This document shows positions 15,074-27,170 of a stretch of 64,000 nt of DNA, piece after piece; the stretch's first letter is position 1; every line of letters starts with the position of its first letter. The position numbers and the translations under genes are program-made. Origin of the DNA: Bombus terrestris (lineage: Eukaryota > Arthropoda > Insecta > Hymenoptera > Apidae); assembly GCF_910591885.1 (NCBI RefSeq), contig NC_063279.1:9734001-9798000 (forward strand). The letters are read 5' to 3'. The notes under the pieces were generated by a model. That model had not been told where the DNA came from. It worked only from the letters and a program-made list of their open reading frames with translations, and did not search any database.

Positions 15074-15177
15074 AAAAAAGGGTCTGCCTGCTAGAATTTT
15101 GCTGAGCCTGGATTCAAACGCGGATCTTTTAATTGCTGCTGGATCTGGTCGCCTCTGCCAATCGAGCTATCCAAGCA
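15074..15177 (-). ncRNA. tRNA-like Pol III unit (tRNA pseudogene or SINE head)
   Basis: On the minus strand a 78-nt tRNA-sized sequence (15,177 down to 15,100) starts with TGCTTGG and ends with CTCAGCA, which can pair as an acceptor stem with one mismatch. It contains an A-box-like TAGCTCGATTGGC (15,157-15,169), a B-box-like GTTTGAATC (15,111-15,119) and, 20 nt further on, a T6 Pol III terminator (15,074-15,079). The anticodon arm does not fold: AGATCC occurs as a direct repeat instead of a stem, and the T-stem pairs poorly. It is therefore unlikely to be a working tRNA. It could be a decayed tRNA gene, the 5' head of a tRNA-derived SINE, or a Pol III transcript of unknown role. No second copy was noticed in the window. 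Confidence 0.4.
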
Positions 15178-15976
15178 TTTTTACCCTCTGCAGCTCGTAA
15201 TCAAAGAGAGCTCGCCACCTTTCGTTAAACCAACTTGACGAATACACCTGGAATTCGGCGTTCAAAATAACGACGGAAATTTAGTGTAAAAATAGGAGAG
15301 AGGGAACTTGGAACATTTTAATCGCCGTGTAGTTCCTTTATTAATTAGACCAGTACTGTGTGGTAGGATTTAATCCTTAAATAGGTGTTACTGTTACGAG
15401 TATATTTTACCTACGATCATGTTACAAATATTTAAATGACGATATTTCAAAATGTTTTTGTATCCATTACGAAACGCAAATCTAATCTTTGTATCGTGTC
15501 GCTGTACGCTCTTCGCTGTATCGACATACTACACAAACAACTTGGCAATGCTAAAGACTTCTTTTCTAAATTAATATATTTATATACTCAGGAAACATGT
15601 AATTTATGATCCGTTCTTGAAACTTATGATCAAAAAGTAAAGCAGCTGGAGCTGCGCAAACCTGTGTGCTCGAATTAACCCAAGAACCAAAGCCGGCGCA
15701 AACGTAGCGCAGATACACGTCTTCAAGCTCACCGCCGTAGAGTATCTCGTGCGCTTTTGTAACGGCGATCTTCTCAAATAATACGAAGAAGAGAATCCAC
15801 AAAGAACTAAGCAGATCTATGACTACATCCCTCTACCTCACTGTGATCTTAAAGAAGAAAGATGACACGGTGAACGACACGGTGAATCCTACACCCTTCC
15901 AACAAAGAATCCAGCCATCTTCTAAATTATCCTTCAGCATCCGTCGTTACTCGCGGAGTGACGAGACGCAACTCAC
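15178..15976. other. Non-coding stretch; weak exon-like frame on minus strand
   Basis: A minus-strand frame at 15,566-15,802 begins with a hydrophobic stretch but has no ATG at its start and matches no family I recognise. It lies just downstream of the putative minus-strand donor at 15,976 and so might be part of the same transcript. That is speculation. Otherwise I see nothing. Confidence 0.3.
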
Positions 15977-16550
15977 CGTTGCCTCGTGGAGTCGCAAAAG
16001 TAACGAACGAGTCAGGGGTGCGTGAAATGCACTTGTGCCGCCCTCGAGAATCCGTGTGTGCACGGAATCCAGCGACCCTCGTTCCGGAGGCGGCTCACGG
16101 CGTCGGAAACAAAACGCGATACAGGGTGGCTGCGTCGCGGAGTGTAAACAGTCTCGAAGACTGCGGCGTCCGCATTGTACGGCATTCGAGCGGAACGATA
16201 CGAACGAGAGACGGAACGAAGCGGAACACACACCACCGGCGCCGCGTCTGTCTCTCACGGAAGCGAGTAAGCGCTGGGGAGAGAAAGAGAAAGGAAAAGG
16301 AGAAGAGAGGAAGGTAAAAGGAGGCAGGTGGCGTGTTGCAGGTGCGCTTCGAACTCCCCGACCCTTTCAGACTTCGAATTACCGAAAGTAAACTTTCCGC
16401 GTTTAATGCGGTTAAGCCATAATCGGATCTTCCTGCCCGATACGGAGCGTTGGCTGCGCCGTCGAGCTCTTTAGGGGCTCGTGCCGAGCGCTGCAACGAG
16501 CCACGGAACGAGCCCCTATCCGCCGAGCCGTGTTCCGTTGCGTGACACCC
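15977..16550 (-). promoter_or_regulatory. GC/CpG-rich block, possible promoter plus non-coding first exon
   Basis: This block is clearly richer in G, C and CpG than its surroundings. On the minus strand it ends in GAGGCAACG followed by GTGAGT, a near-ideal 5' splice donor whose intron would start at 15,976. Overlapping frames are open on both strands simply because the GC content is high. None resembles a known protein. In insects such islands commonly mark promoters and 5' untranslated exons, so a transcript leaving toward lower coordinates is plausible. No TATA box or start site can be fixed from sequence alone. Confidence 0.3.
16472..16518. repeat. Inverted repeat, 15-bp stem and 17-nt loop
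   Basis: Left arm TAGGGGCTCGTGCCG (16,472-16,486) and right arm CGGAACGAGCCCCTA (16,504-16,518) are reverse complements at 14 of 15 positions. The 17-nt loop contains AGCGCT. The hairpin is GC-rich and sits in the CpG island. In RNA it would be a stable stem-loop. In DNA it could be a dimeric protein-binding site. Confidence 0.7.
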
Positions 16551-19500
16551 AATGCTAAATCTAATAAAAATGTGAAAACGTCTCTTCGATTATTCTTGTG
16601 CTCTCGTTGTCGCGTTTCTGTTTGCCAGGCTGTTGTTCTTCAATGGTTTTGTTGCGCCCGCAGGAAAACGTGAGATGGTAATCGTTGGAGAGAAAAGGTG
16701 TAAACGTGTTAAACGTCGCTTCTGGTATTGTTTAATTTTCAGGGTTCGTCTTCAAGATTTATATTGAAGATATATTTTTCATAGATGCAGAGAATGTTCG
16801 TTTATTCGTTATACAGCCACCAAAGTCTCTTCTCTACGTCCTGTTAGAAGAACATTTTTATTTCAAAATCGATGAAAAATTTCACCGCGAGTTTATAATA
16901 CCATAACTTTCATAGGGTTAGATAAAAATTAAATTCTTTAGAGAATTTTTTAATTGCAACATCTTGTGAAAACGTTATCGGTGACCGGTCATCTGCAACG
17001 TCAAGAGAATTCACGGTAGGACCTCGCGAAGAGCAATTAGAATTGACAGGATTCTCTTTGAAGTTGAAAGAAGTTTATATGAGCTCTGATAGAAACGATC
17101 TTCCCGTTACCAAGCAAAGGATATACCTACTGAATGCTGACTGAAAGCAGATTATGTTACTCGGTGGGTAGATTAAGAGAAATTCAAGAAGGAGATTTTG
17201 CCTCTTGAAAAAGTGGATCCTCCTTGTAATAAGTTATGGACGAGTGAAGTGCATGCTACTCTTTCGATCTACCCTCTGAATCACTGTATTTTATTAATCG
17301 CGTCTGTATATTACACCTGTAATTAATGAAAAAAAAATACAACGAAAGATTAACTTGAAGAACTTGTTGCGCACAAACGATATTACACAGATCGACGCCT
17401 CCCAATTAATCTTCCTTCCTTTGCTAAATAATTGCTAACATTTGTAAATCGACGCGAAACAAACTGAAATCTCTCGGGAAAATCTGACAAGACAACGCGA
17501 TTCCCTTTATCGTTAAATGACATATCCACCGTTGTAATCGACGCCAGCGCACACTAATGAGCGCAACGACGGAGATAAAGGTGGCATTTATAAAATAACG
17601 CGGCCATAATTACACAGGCTGGCCGTGATAGCGTAATATCAATTTCATCGCATTATTAACATTTTAAACGATGATACGAGCCAACCGCTTCCGTGTAAGC
17701 AAAATTAAATATGTAATTGATATTCGTCAAGCATGTATTTGTTAACGGTCGATATCTTCCGTCCTTTAAAGCCGCATTGATCGAATATCAGCGACGCGAC
17801 GGTGCTCGGCATTTTCGAGTGCAAGTTTCTCCTTTCTTCGGTAACAACGTTCGATCAACAAGCACGAGCACACAGGGAAACGCGTTTCCTAGTCTATAAT
17901 AATCGCTGGAGACGGGAGGAGAAGACAAAAACGTACTGTGAAATAGAATCGCGACGACTGTTCGCCCCTCGAGGGCAATTTCCCATCGCATCTTTTTACC
18001 GTTGCAACGCGAAACGTCTTCCCGTGATGCTTCACCTCTTTGTAAAAGGAATCTTCGTGCCTCCTTATGTATCGCAATTCCGATGTACGTAGCCATTCAA
18101 TTAATTCCATGTCGAGGCGTATTTGCGTAACGCGCGTATGGCGTGTAATTGCAACCACGGAATCCCTTCCAGCGACGATGATAATTCTTTAAGGGGTTTT
18201 TCTCTGGGATCACGACCATTGTCCTTTCCCCCTTTATGTTTATTTCTGTTTGCCATTGTGTGCAGATAACGCCTGGGAATAAAGCGATATCATTCTGTCT
18301 CGATATATCTAATTTCGGAAATGAACACGGTGTAATGGTACGAGAGGTGAACATCGTGGAAATGATCGTGGAAATAGAGAAAATGTCGCAGATTGCGAGA
18401 TGTTCCTTTATTGAAACTTTAGATGTTTATAAGTGAAATTTCGTTTGCTCGTAAACGGGCGGGATATTCCAGCGGAAATATAGAAACAGATAAAAAGAAA
18501 TTAAACACATATTGCCAAATTTAAAGGACGGAATACAATACTTTTACTACAACTTGCAAACATATAAATTTACGTAAGCAACAGTGGTTTGCTTATAACA
18601 GTAACAGACATGATAGATGAAATGACATAACAGACAGGTAAAAGTTTCCCCGTGATAATTTAGTAATTAGATCATTAATTTAAGAGATACGAGGGAAAGT
18701 GGTTAGTTAAGAAACAAAAATATTCCCAGGTCCGATATGATGGGAAAGTAGGGCAGGAAGTGATAAGCGGCGGTAAAGTTAATGTGATTCCTAATTTTCT
18801 ATAATTGAACACCACGTTGGAACTTTTCGGCCTAGTTTTAAGCTCCCACCGGAAGTCTTAAACTTGGTATGACGTGGGAACTAGCCCTTCCATCGAACCT
18901 ATCAAGATTGTTAACGGCTCTTCATCGTGGAATTACACGGCCTCTTTTCAATGATGGTAGCGAAACGGAACGACCTCGAGCATATGCTTGTTTATTTGTT
19001 TATGTACCCTGGGATATTGCGATTCAAGTCGTCCACGCGAACTTCATCGATATTTGTAACGAACGCATCCGTGCAAATACGATGGAAATCATTCGCTGAG
19101 AAAAATATATTTTTCTCTTGAAAACGTCTGTTTTTTTCTTTTCCCTCGATACACCGTGGCATCGGGCATATAGAAGAAAGGACGAGACGCTTGAAAAAAT
19201 AAAAGTTATCCAATAATCACGTATATGAATTGTTTTGTTGAACGCGAAACATCATTTTCAATAAATGAACAAAGAGCAGCGATACTGGCATATGTGCGGC
19301 GCGACTAAAATTCAATATTCCTTGGCACATGAAACAAAACAAAAGGCGGGTATTATTCACTAGCTGCTTGGAAAATTTACGATATTTACAGTCGATGCAA
19401 GACAAAAGAGGCAAATATTATTAACAAAATTTACATTTCACTATGGCGAAAGATCGTTGAAATGTTTGAATACTAATCGCAAGCAACAAATACCGAGTAA

Positions 19501-22500
19501 ATATTGATGCACGTGTCGCGTGGCCACGGTGCTAATGAATTTTTTAGCATTCCAAGGAAATGAATTATTCGCTGAGCTGTTGTTAACTTCAAAAATTTCA
19601 TAACGCAACGCAGGGGAACAGAAGTAAAGGGATCGAGGAACGGCACGCAGGAAACTGATCTTATTCCCAGATATTCCTAACAAAAAGGAGATATTTTTCA
19701 GTGGCGCGGATACAAGTCGTGAGACTTCCAACTTTAATTACCTGAACTCCTACTAAAGAAGTCACCCTCACGGTCTCTCGTTTGACGAGGGAAGTTTTAT
19801 TCCTGGTACCCAGTATCTTCGTTCTTATTCCATCCACAATTGCCCGATAAACTTATCGCTTTAATTACGACAGGTCTTCCAGGGAAGAACTACTTTCAAC
19901 CGTGCGTACGTATCACCTAAAAGTTGTAATTTAAGATATCCACGTAATTTCGCTAGGAATCTGTATAGTTAACTATCTTTACTGGCTCGAACGAACATCA
20001 AACGAACCACGTAGCTTATCTTTGTTCGGTCTTAATTGTTTCAAATGGAATTGGTAATGTTTCTGAATCGAAGAGACTACGATAATATGGACTGTTCCAT
20101 TTTACGCAGATATATCTTTAATTACGAATTCTACTCGATAGTTATAATCCGAATTTTAAATAATTCTTTCTGATATATCCAAGCCGCCGGACGATGGATT
20201 TGGCCCGCCGTAATTGCAATTCTTTTAATTATGCCAATTATACGCGGTGCAACATCGGTGAAAATATCGAAATTCGCGGTGTTTTTCAATTAAAAAAATC
20301 GCGACGAATATATTCTACCGTCCTAATTAGCATTTACACAGAGAGGAGTTCTTCAGATCTCACAAAAGAACCAGAAACCTTCTATATCGCCGGGAACCGC
20401 ATGCTCGTCAATTAAACACGAAACTACTCTAACGCGAATTACAAATGCAAAAACGTTCTTCTATCTTAAATACCGTGAAATTCGGCCCTTGAACGCGACA
20501 CAAGTGCGCGACCTCGTCCTGAACAAGCGTAATACGCGTTTAATATTCAGCTGAATTTTAGGTAAACTTAATTCCCGCTTAATATTCCACAGGATTTCCT
20601 GTCCGCCTCGAGAAACGTAAAAAAAAAAAATTTCCGCGCGAATTACATACGACCGCTTCATTTAGATTACGAAACTACGGGGAAAAAAGAGAAGTTTCGA
20701 TTAATTTCACCTTTCGAAGAATTCGATCAGCCGAAGAAAGCTTCTCGATTAACTATCCATTTGCTGATGACACGGGTCGCGGTTAGCGACAGCCCGTCGA
20801 TCATCTCGCTTTTTTCGCCGGCGAAACCGATCTTCTTTCTGTCTTACACGAAATTGCGACGTTAACATGTTTTGACTGCCACGTGGAAAAAGAAATTACT
20901 CGAGGATCTATTTTTCTGAACGCGTTTAAAATAAAAACCATGGCTACCGATGGCAAGCATCGCGTAACTTGCAAGAGAATAGGTAAGAAGATTGTATTGT
21001 CGCAAGGAAGGAATCAAAGATCACGATACAGTGTCAAATATACGCAAAACTTGGAAATTTCCATCCACGTGCTCACATTGTCCATACACATTTAGATGGC
21101 GTGTCTACGTGTGTACATGAGCGTTCATCAAATCGAAATCAATCGATCAAATACTTTCACGAGTAACTCGCTGACAACAACAGCAACAGTCGCATCGAGT
21201 TGCACGACTTTTATAAAAAAGAACATTCGTATCCGAAATATTCTCAAAAGATTAATAATCGAGTGATTGGAAATACTTGGAAGAAACATATCTTTTCACC
21301 GACTGTAGCCAAGTGAAATCGACAAACGTAAGCGGATGTCTAAGGTAGCACCTGAAATCCAGCGAAATCCTCGACGAACGATTCAATTTTTTCGCCGGTA
21401 TCCTAAAATAAATTGAAGGGGAACGTGGAGGCTGACGAAGCTTCACCCACAAGCTCGTTCCTAAGTTAAGGCATTTGTAGTTGGCGCAACTCAATCCCCG
21501 GCATCCACGAAGTTCTCTGTTCGCGTGGCATCTACGGGCTACGAAATCCGCGGCAACTTGCCGAATTTATTTACACCGTTAAAATGTTCGCTATATGTAT
21601 TTCTATGTAAATGGTTGGCGCATTAAGCGAACGTGCCACTTTTAATAATATATTAATATTAATGCAGCCACGTTTACGGTAACGCTGTTCGCTAGTCGGT
21701 ACCCGGCTGAGACGCCAACTACTTCATCCGCGTTTCTGTTCGGGATGCGAATGTAATTGCGACGTTATTAATATTCATTTTGAGATTACCGTTACAGACA
21801 TGACTTTCACGCGTGAATTCGAACTTCCACGGACGTTTCTGCGAGGGAAGTCGTTTCTCATCGTCGAGCTTCTTGCGACGCGACATTTCTTACGACAATC
21901 GAGCACGGAGGAGAATTAACACATCTCGTGCTGCTTACAAATAGCTACGTCTTTTTCGTTAGTTTCTTTTCGCTTAACCACCGATCACACGATAATATAT
22001 CGGTCACTTTTTCGATTGTTGCAATTTCTTTAAGAAGAGAAAATGAGTTTTAAAACGGAACGTGAAAATGTATGAGTACGTGTGTGTGTATATCACTTAC
22101 GTAATTATAATACGATAGAAGGTAAAAGTGGATAAACGACGTCTATCACGATAACAAGCCAGCTTTACCTAATTGATATTTTATTTATCGAATTAACTCA
22201 GTAAAGCGTTGAGTTTTTAGGCTTATACAGAGAAAAGTGGGTAATTTTCGAAATACGAAGATCTATAGATACGGATTAACATCGGGGCTGTTGAATTTAT
22301 TCGACAAATGAGATCGTAACCCGGTAAATCAATTTGTATCAATACGAAATACAAATATCATTTATCTGTTTCTGCCGTGTATCGCGTTAAAAGCAAATTC
22401 ATTATCGTCTCCTTTGCATTTCGCTTTTTTATTACAATATTTTAACGAGATAATTATTAACAAGGAAACTACTTAACATCGAATAATATACACAATATTC

Positions 22501-23468
22501 ATCATACGTAGGTGTTTATTTCCATTCGTGGCAGCGCAGATTAATAAAATTTATACGGAAACCTTTTAATACACCCTGTATAAAGCCACGCTTCTCTTCA
22601 GCCATTCCAACTTTCTCACATAAATTAACAAGCTTCTGCAGCCCCCTTTTTTCCAGTTCCAACCGAGCGAACTCGTTTCAGTTGGCGAGCGTCTTCGACC
22701 ATCTTTGACCCTTGTCGTTAACACTGTACTTCCTTTTCGTGGTCGATAACGTTGACAAAAGTTTCGGCCACTTTCTTTACCATGCCGCCTGCTACCCACG
22801 CTGGCGCGATTTCGGCTTGTTAACCGTAATGACAAAAATGATCCTTGACGAAATCAAGAATTTTAATTGGAACATAGACTTGCCGCGCGAGAATTTTACT
22901 GTAACGCGATGCGAACAAAAGTTTCCGCGAAACAAAAACCATTGTGCTCGTTCGTTTGGTGCATAGACGACTGATGGAAATGTAATTAACATCGATTAAT
23001 AAATTGAAATTTAATTTGTGCCAGGCATCATTGAAAACGCTGGTTTCATGTACTTCCTGCTTAATTACTAACCAAACAAATGCGAATTAAAATTGATATT
23101 ATAATTAATACGGAATTACCGCGTCGTACCGAGTTATTCAAGAATCGAGAAAAAGGAGATGTTTTGTAGTCTCGTGAAGACTCTACGATACTAAACGAAT
23201 ACGATGTAGCTATTCGTCAAAAGCAAAAGCTAATTATTCTCGATATGTCGGAATTTAACTCAGCATTATAACGAGAAACGTTGTATACCTTTTACAGAGC
23301 GTGTGTCATACACAGTGACAACTACACGAGTTTTAGATAAAAAGAGCCTGACAAATATTTAGAGCCAGTTTTATGACTTCCACACATTTCAGGATCTAAC
23401 CATCCTCACGATTTTCGCAATGTTCAACTAGAAATATATTTCGTGTTATACATTACAATATTCCAACA
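16551..23468. other. Non-coding stretch, no supported gene
   Basis: Nearly 7 kb with no frame longer than about 102 codons and no recognisable domain. Moderately GC-rich patches rich in TAATTA-like motifs occur around 17,520-17,640 and 20,180-20,280, which might be conserved non-coding elements. This cannot be judged from one sequence. I see no RNA genes or mobile elements. Confidence 0.5.
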
Positions 23469-23608
23469 TTAACCCCTTAACCTACGATTTACGTTCGAAA
23501 ATTTACGTCTAGTCGGATCATCGTACCACGAGCTATGCCCGTGATATTTACGTTTGTCCCGGTCATCGTACTACGGGCTACGCCCATAGTTGTAGGTTAA
23601 GGGGTTAG
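23469..23608. mobile_element. Short TTAA-flanked MITE (piggyBac-like)
   Basis: A foldback element with perfect inverted arms TAACCCCTTAACCTAC (23,470-23,485) and GTAGGTTAAGGGGTTA (23,592-23,607). Read as a piggyBac-type insertion, the termini are CCCCTTAACCTAC and its complement, flanked by TTAA (23,469-23,472) and a one-base-decayed TTAG (23,605-23,608). The interior has no coding capacity but holds two direct repeats of about 42 bp (23,501-23,542 and 23,546-23,587, 32 of 42 identical) with shared cores TTTACGT, TCATCGTAC and GCCC. TTAA target sites and C-rich ends are known for piggyBac elements. Assignment to that superfamily is inference. Confidence 0.65.
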
Positions 23609-26600
23609 GTATCTTCATTTGCCGCAACGATAAAATTACCGTAACATTTCTAAAATACTGTAAACATTTGTTGGCGTCATCGTGGCCTGCAAGTAAGCTT
23701 CTCCGACGAATCTTAACTCATACCACTGACTCTCGACTCGCCATTTAATCCCTCGCTCGAATAAAACCGAACCGTAAAAGAAATTACAAGCTTCTGCTCC
23801 TCTACGCACAAGGACTTGGATCGTGCGAACTTTCCCCGGCATAAAAAAAAGGAAAAACCTTATTCGCGACGCCGTGTCGGCTCGAACTCGATACGGGCAA
23901 ACATTAAAGAGTCTGTAGAAGGTAGCTACTAGCTGGGAAAAAGTCGAAGCGGAATAACCGCGAAAGGGTATCCGCGGCGGCGGCTAATCCTCGCGATGTA
24001 ATGATTTAATGACGCCTACACGAGGCCGTTTCATAATGCGTTTCCGGTATTTATTTATGCGCGAAACGCGGCGATAATGCACACACCAGAGCGTTCTTTC
24101 TCACGGCTCGCGCGTAATTTCGTCCTTAACGCGTCTTCTCGTCCTCGTGTAACCCGCCTCGAGGATACGGCTGAAAACCGAATCGACCTTACCACCTTCC
24201 TCCAAGCTTGTCTCGCGTCGCTCCTCGTTCCACGCTCTGTAGAGTTCTATCCTACGGCAAGCTTATCGTGTCCCACGAAGAACAGGCGGCGAACTTTACC
24301 ACGGAAGAAACGCGATAATTGCGCGCGGCCAATTTCGCCCGCGAGAACACGCTCCCGCTCCACGGTCGGCAACGACAGCTTTGCGACGCGTTAATTAAAT
24401 TAATTCCAGTAATACGAACGCTACGACTTCCTTCGCCAGCGTTCAACACTGCCGAGTACGACGGTCGGGACGTGGGTCACGCTTTTCGTGGAAAACCTAG
24501 CGTTTTTCATTTCTACGTGCGATTTTTCCATAACCACGAGGAACGATTGTTGGATGCGATGACGATGGAACAGCGTAGCATGTCGTTGAACTTCGGTGGC
24601 TCGTTGGGTGGATAGGTTTTTGAAGCGTGCGAAGGTTCACCGATTGTTGCGAATGCCACGTGAAACTATTATTTTGCGATTTAATTGCGGCATCGTGCGC
24701 TGCGGTTGCTGACCACCTTTCTCGTGTCTGCACTGCCATAAAAATGCTTTAGACATACGTCGGATTTATAAGCGAATCGTCACTTTCATTCGAGTTTTAT
24801 TAACTTTGCTCGGTGACACGATGTGTATTCGAAATGACATGTTACAGATCAATGAATCAGTCACGAAACAGACCATGCGTTCACCTAACGACACTGAAGA
24901 TAATTCCATTAAAAAATACAGAGATCGTCTTAAAATTTCGTTCGTTTAAAGAGAGAAAATTTTAGATCGTAAAGAAAATTGGAAAAATTATTTCAGTTAG
25001 ATCTCGAGAATTATTTTAGACAATGGAGGGGTGGAATATTCTAAGAAATATATCGTTTAATTAATATTAAGTGATTGAAGAATTTCAAACGATATAAGGC
25101 AAAGTGTTGCAGGGTAACAGGGTAACATAAGCGAAAAAAGTGTAAACGTTTCGGCGTTTTGGTACGAAAGAGAAAATTAGGTTTGAATATTTGGCCGGAG
25201 AAAAAGAGAAAGCAGGGAGTAACATGTGCGATGAGCTGTTGAAACTTTGATTTTTTTCCAGTCTACATCGCCCGAGTCTGCTACAGTCTTCCAAGTTTCT
25301 TGGACGCAATTACGCTCTTGTTTATTTCAAGAAACTTTTCGAGTAAAAGGAAATTTTAGCATTGAATTGAAACGAGAACGCATAGACGTTAATAATAAAC
25401 TTCTTTGTGTTTTCTTGAAGGGAAATTTTTTAATGAAAAGGGATCACCATTGGGTTGAGAACGACCTGTAACCCGTAGCAGAGTTAATCTTTTGTCTTGT
25501 AATATCGAGGTAGATTGCTGGCTGCGGATGATGGGCGAGGTCCAACAAATACCAACTATGTTCGTAGAGAACCTATTCCATTCTTGATTAAAAGATAAGA
25601 AGAAAATAAGAAGAAGCACATGCTGTAGCTAACATTTCAATTTTCTTCTATAATAATTTCCCGATAACCAATTTTAACATCTCGAATAAGTGTCACAAAT
25701 TTGCCAAAAACTAATTCTGCTAGCCATTGTATCATATCTTAAACTATCGTTGAACGTTTCATCGAGTTATAGAAAAATTATATAAGAAAATGGCTAGTGA
25801 CAAGGCGAGTAACTAACCCGTAAATATTCGTTCGAAAGTATAATGTTTTTCCGAAGTTATGATCACCTGTCTCTCAAAGACTCGTCGTACCAGTACCGTC
25901 TGCTGATCGTTAGTCAGCTAATTTCACTATAGCTCGTAAGAAATTAATTAAAGCTATGAATCCATAATAAGAAGTTGCGAATATCACTACGGATAATTAG
26001 AGGCTTAAAAAGGGCGTGCCATTTTAAAAACGCGAAATGACATTCTCCGCCACTCTCTGCAACGTAACTCATCCTATCGCGATTCAAGAAGATCATTCTC
26101 CTCGCAGACTTAATTGCTGACATCCGGCCAACGCTTCGAACGTCTATCCTCCGTAACCGCAAAAAGGACGCACTTTTTATCATCGTAAAACGGCGCCTGT
26201 TATATTCTGTTTTTATCCACTGTGAGAGTCGATGCGTCTAAAATGCATGCGCTATTTAACGAGAGTTCGAGTAAATAGCGTGTTTTAATAGAAGAATAAA
26301 ATCGCACGGAAATTTCTTTCCCAAAGTGTTAAACGTTCCGATTGTTTCGTCGAACTCGGCGCACAGCCTCGGCTGTAGTTCTCAGACGAGCGTGTACAGG
26401 GAAACGGCTTTGTTACAAGAGCTGAAAACATTCACGGTTCATTCCGCTTGCAGGACGATTTGATTATTGTTCGTACTCGGTGGTAGTCGAACGCGGACGA
26501 GAATCGAACGTATCTAAACAACAGAGGACACAGTCACTCACGACGAAAGCAGACAAAGACAACGCTAACCCGTTTCCAACTGTCTATCGGGGATAACTTT

Positions 26601-27135
26601 TTCGGCAACTTTTTCAACAAATACACCGTTAGTCGTTGGGGGGGAAAAAAAGGAACGTACACCCGAACTATGGTAACTGTTTCCAACTTCCAAATGGATC
26701 CTACGAACGGTACGATTGCAAAAATTGAATATTTTCCCGGAACACTCTCCGGTGAAACCAGACCGGTCTCCTTTCTCCATCGGAAAAGTGTTGAATATAT
26801 TTAATAAAAATCGCAGAGAAATAAAATCCACCACGGTGAAACGCGATTCCGTTCTATGACTAGTACCAACATGGTATCCATCTAACTCCATCGGACAAGT
26901 GTAACGAGTCGGATCGAGAGCAGTTCGGTTCGATAAAGGAAAATGCAAATTGACGAGATACAGCGAATTATTATAAATTATATCGAACTGTCTCTGCTGG
27001 CAAAAGATTTTTATTTCGTCTTCCTTACTATCGCAAGCTACTAGACGTAGAGAGAGCTTCAGCTCTTTCAGTTTTATACTTTATGTATCTTCGCGGATAA
27101 GCTGTACCTTTGTAACATATACAAAGAGAGTGCAA
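23609..27135. other. Non-coding stretch, no supported gene
   Basis: GC-rich patches at 23,880-24,740 produce overlapping open frames of 65-105 codons on both strands, none with a recognisable domain. The 127-codon minus-strand frame at 26,565-26,948 likewise shows no family features. I report no gene. Confidence 0.5.
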
Positions 27136-27170
27136 TATTAACGTGTACTTTATTAACGTGTACTTTATTA
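27136..27170. repeat. 15-bp direct repeat, 2.3 copies
   Basis: TATTAACGTGTACTT occurs twice back to back (27,136-27,150 and 27,151-27,165) followed by a further partial TATTA. This is a local tandem duplication, probably from replication slippage. Confidence 0.85.

Noticed and set aside
15566..15802. 78-codon minus-strand frame with signal-peptide-like start
   Set aside because: There is no ATG at its start, no recognisable family, and no convincing acceptor linking it to the donor at 15,976.
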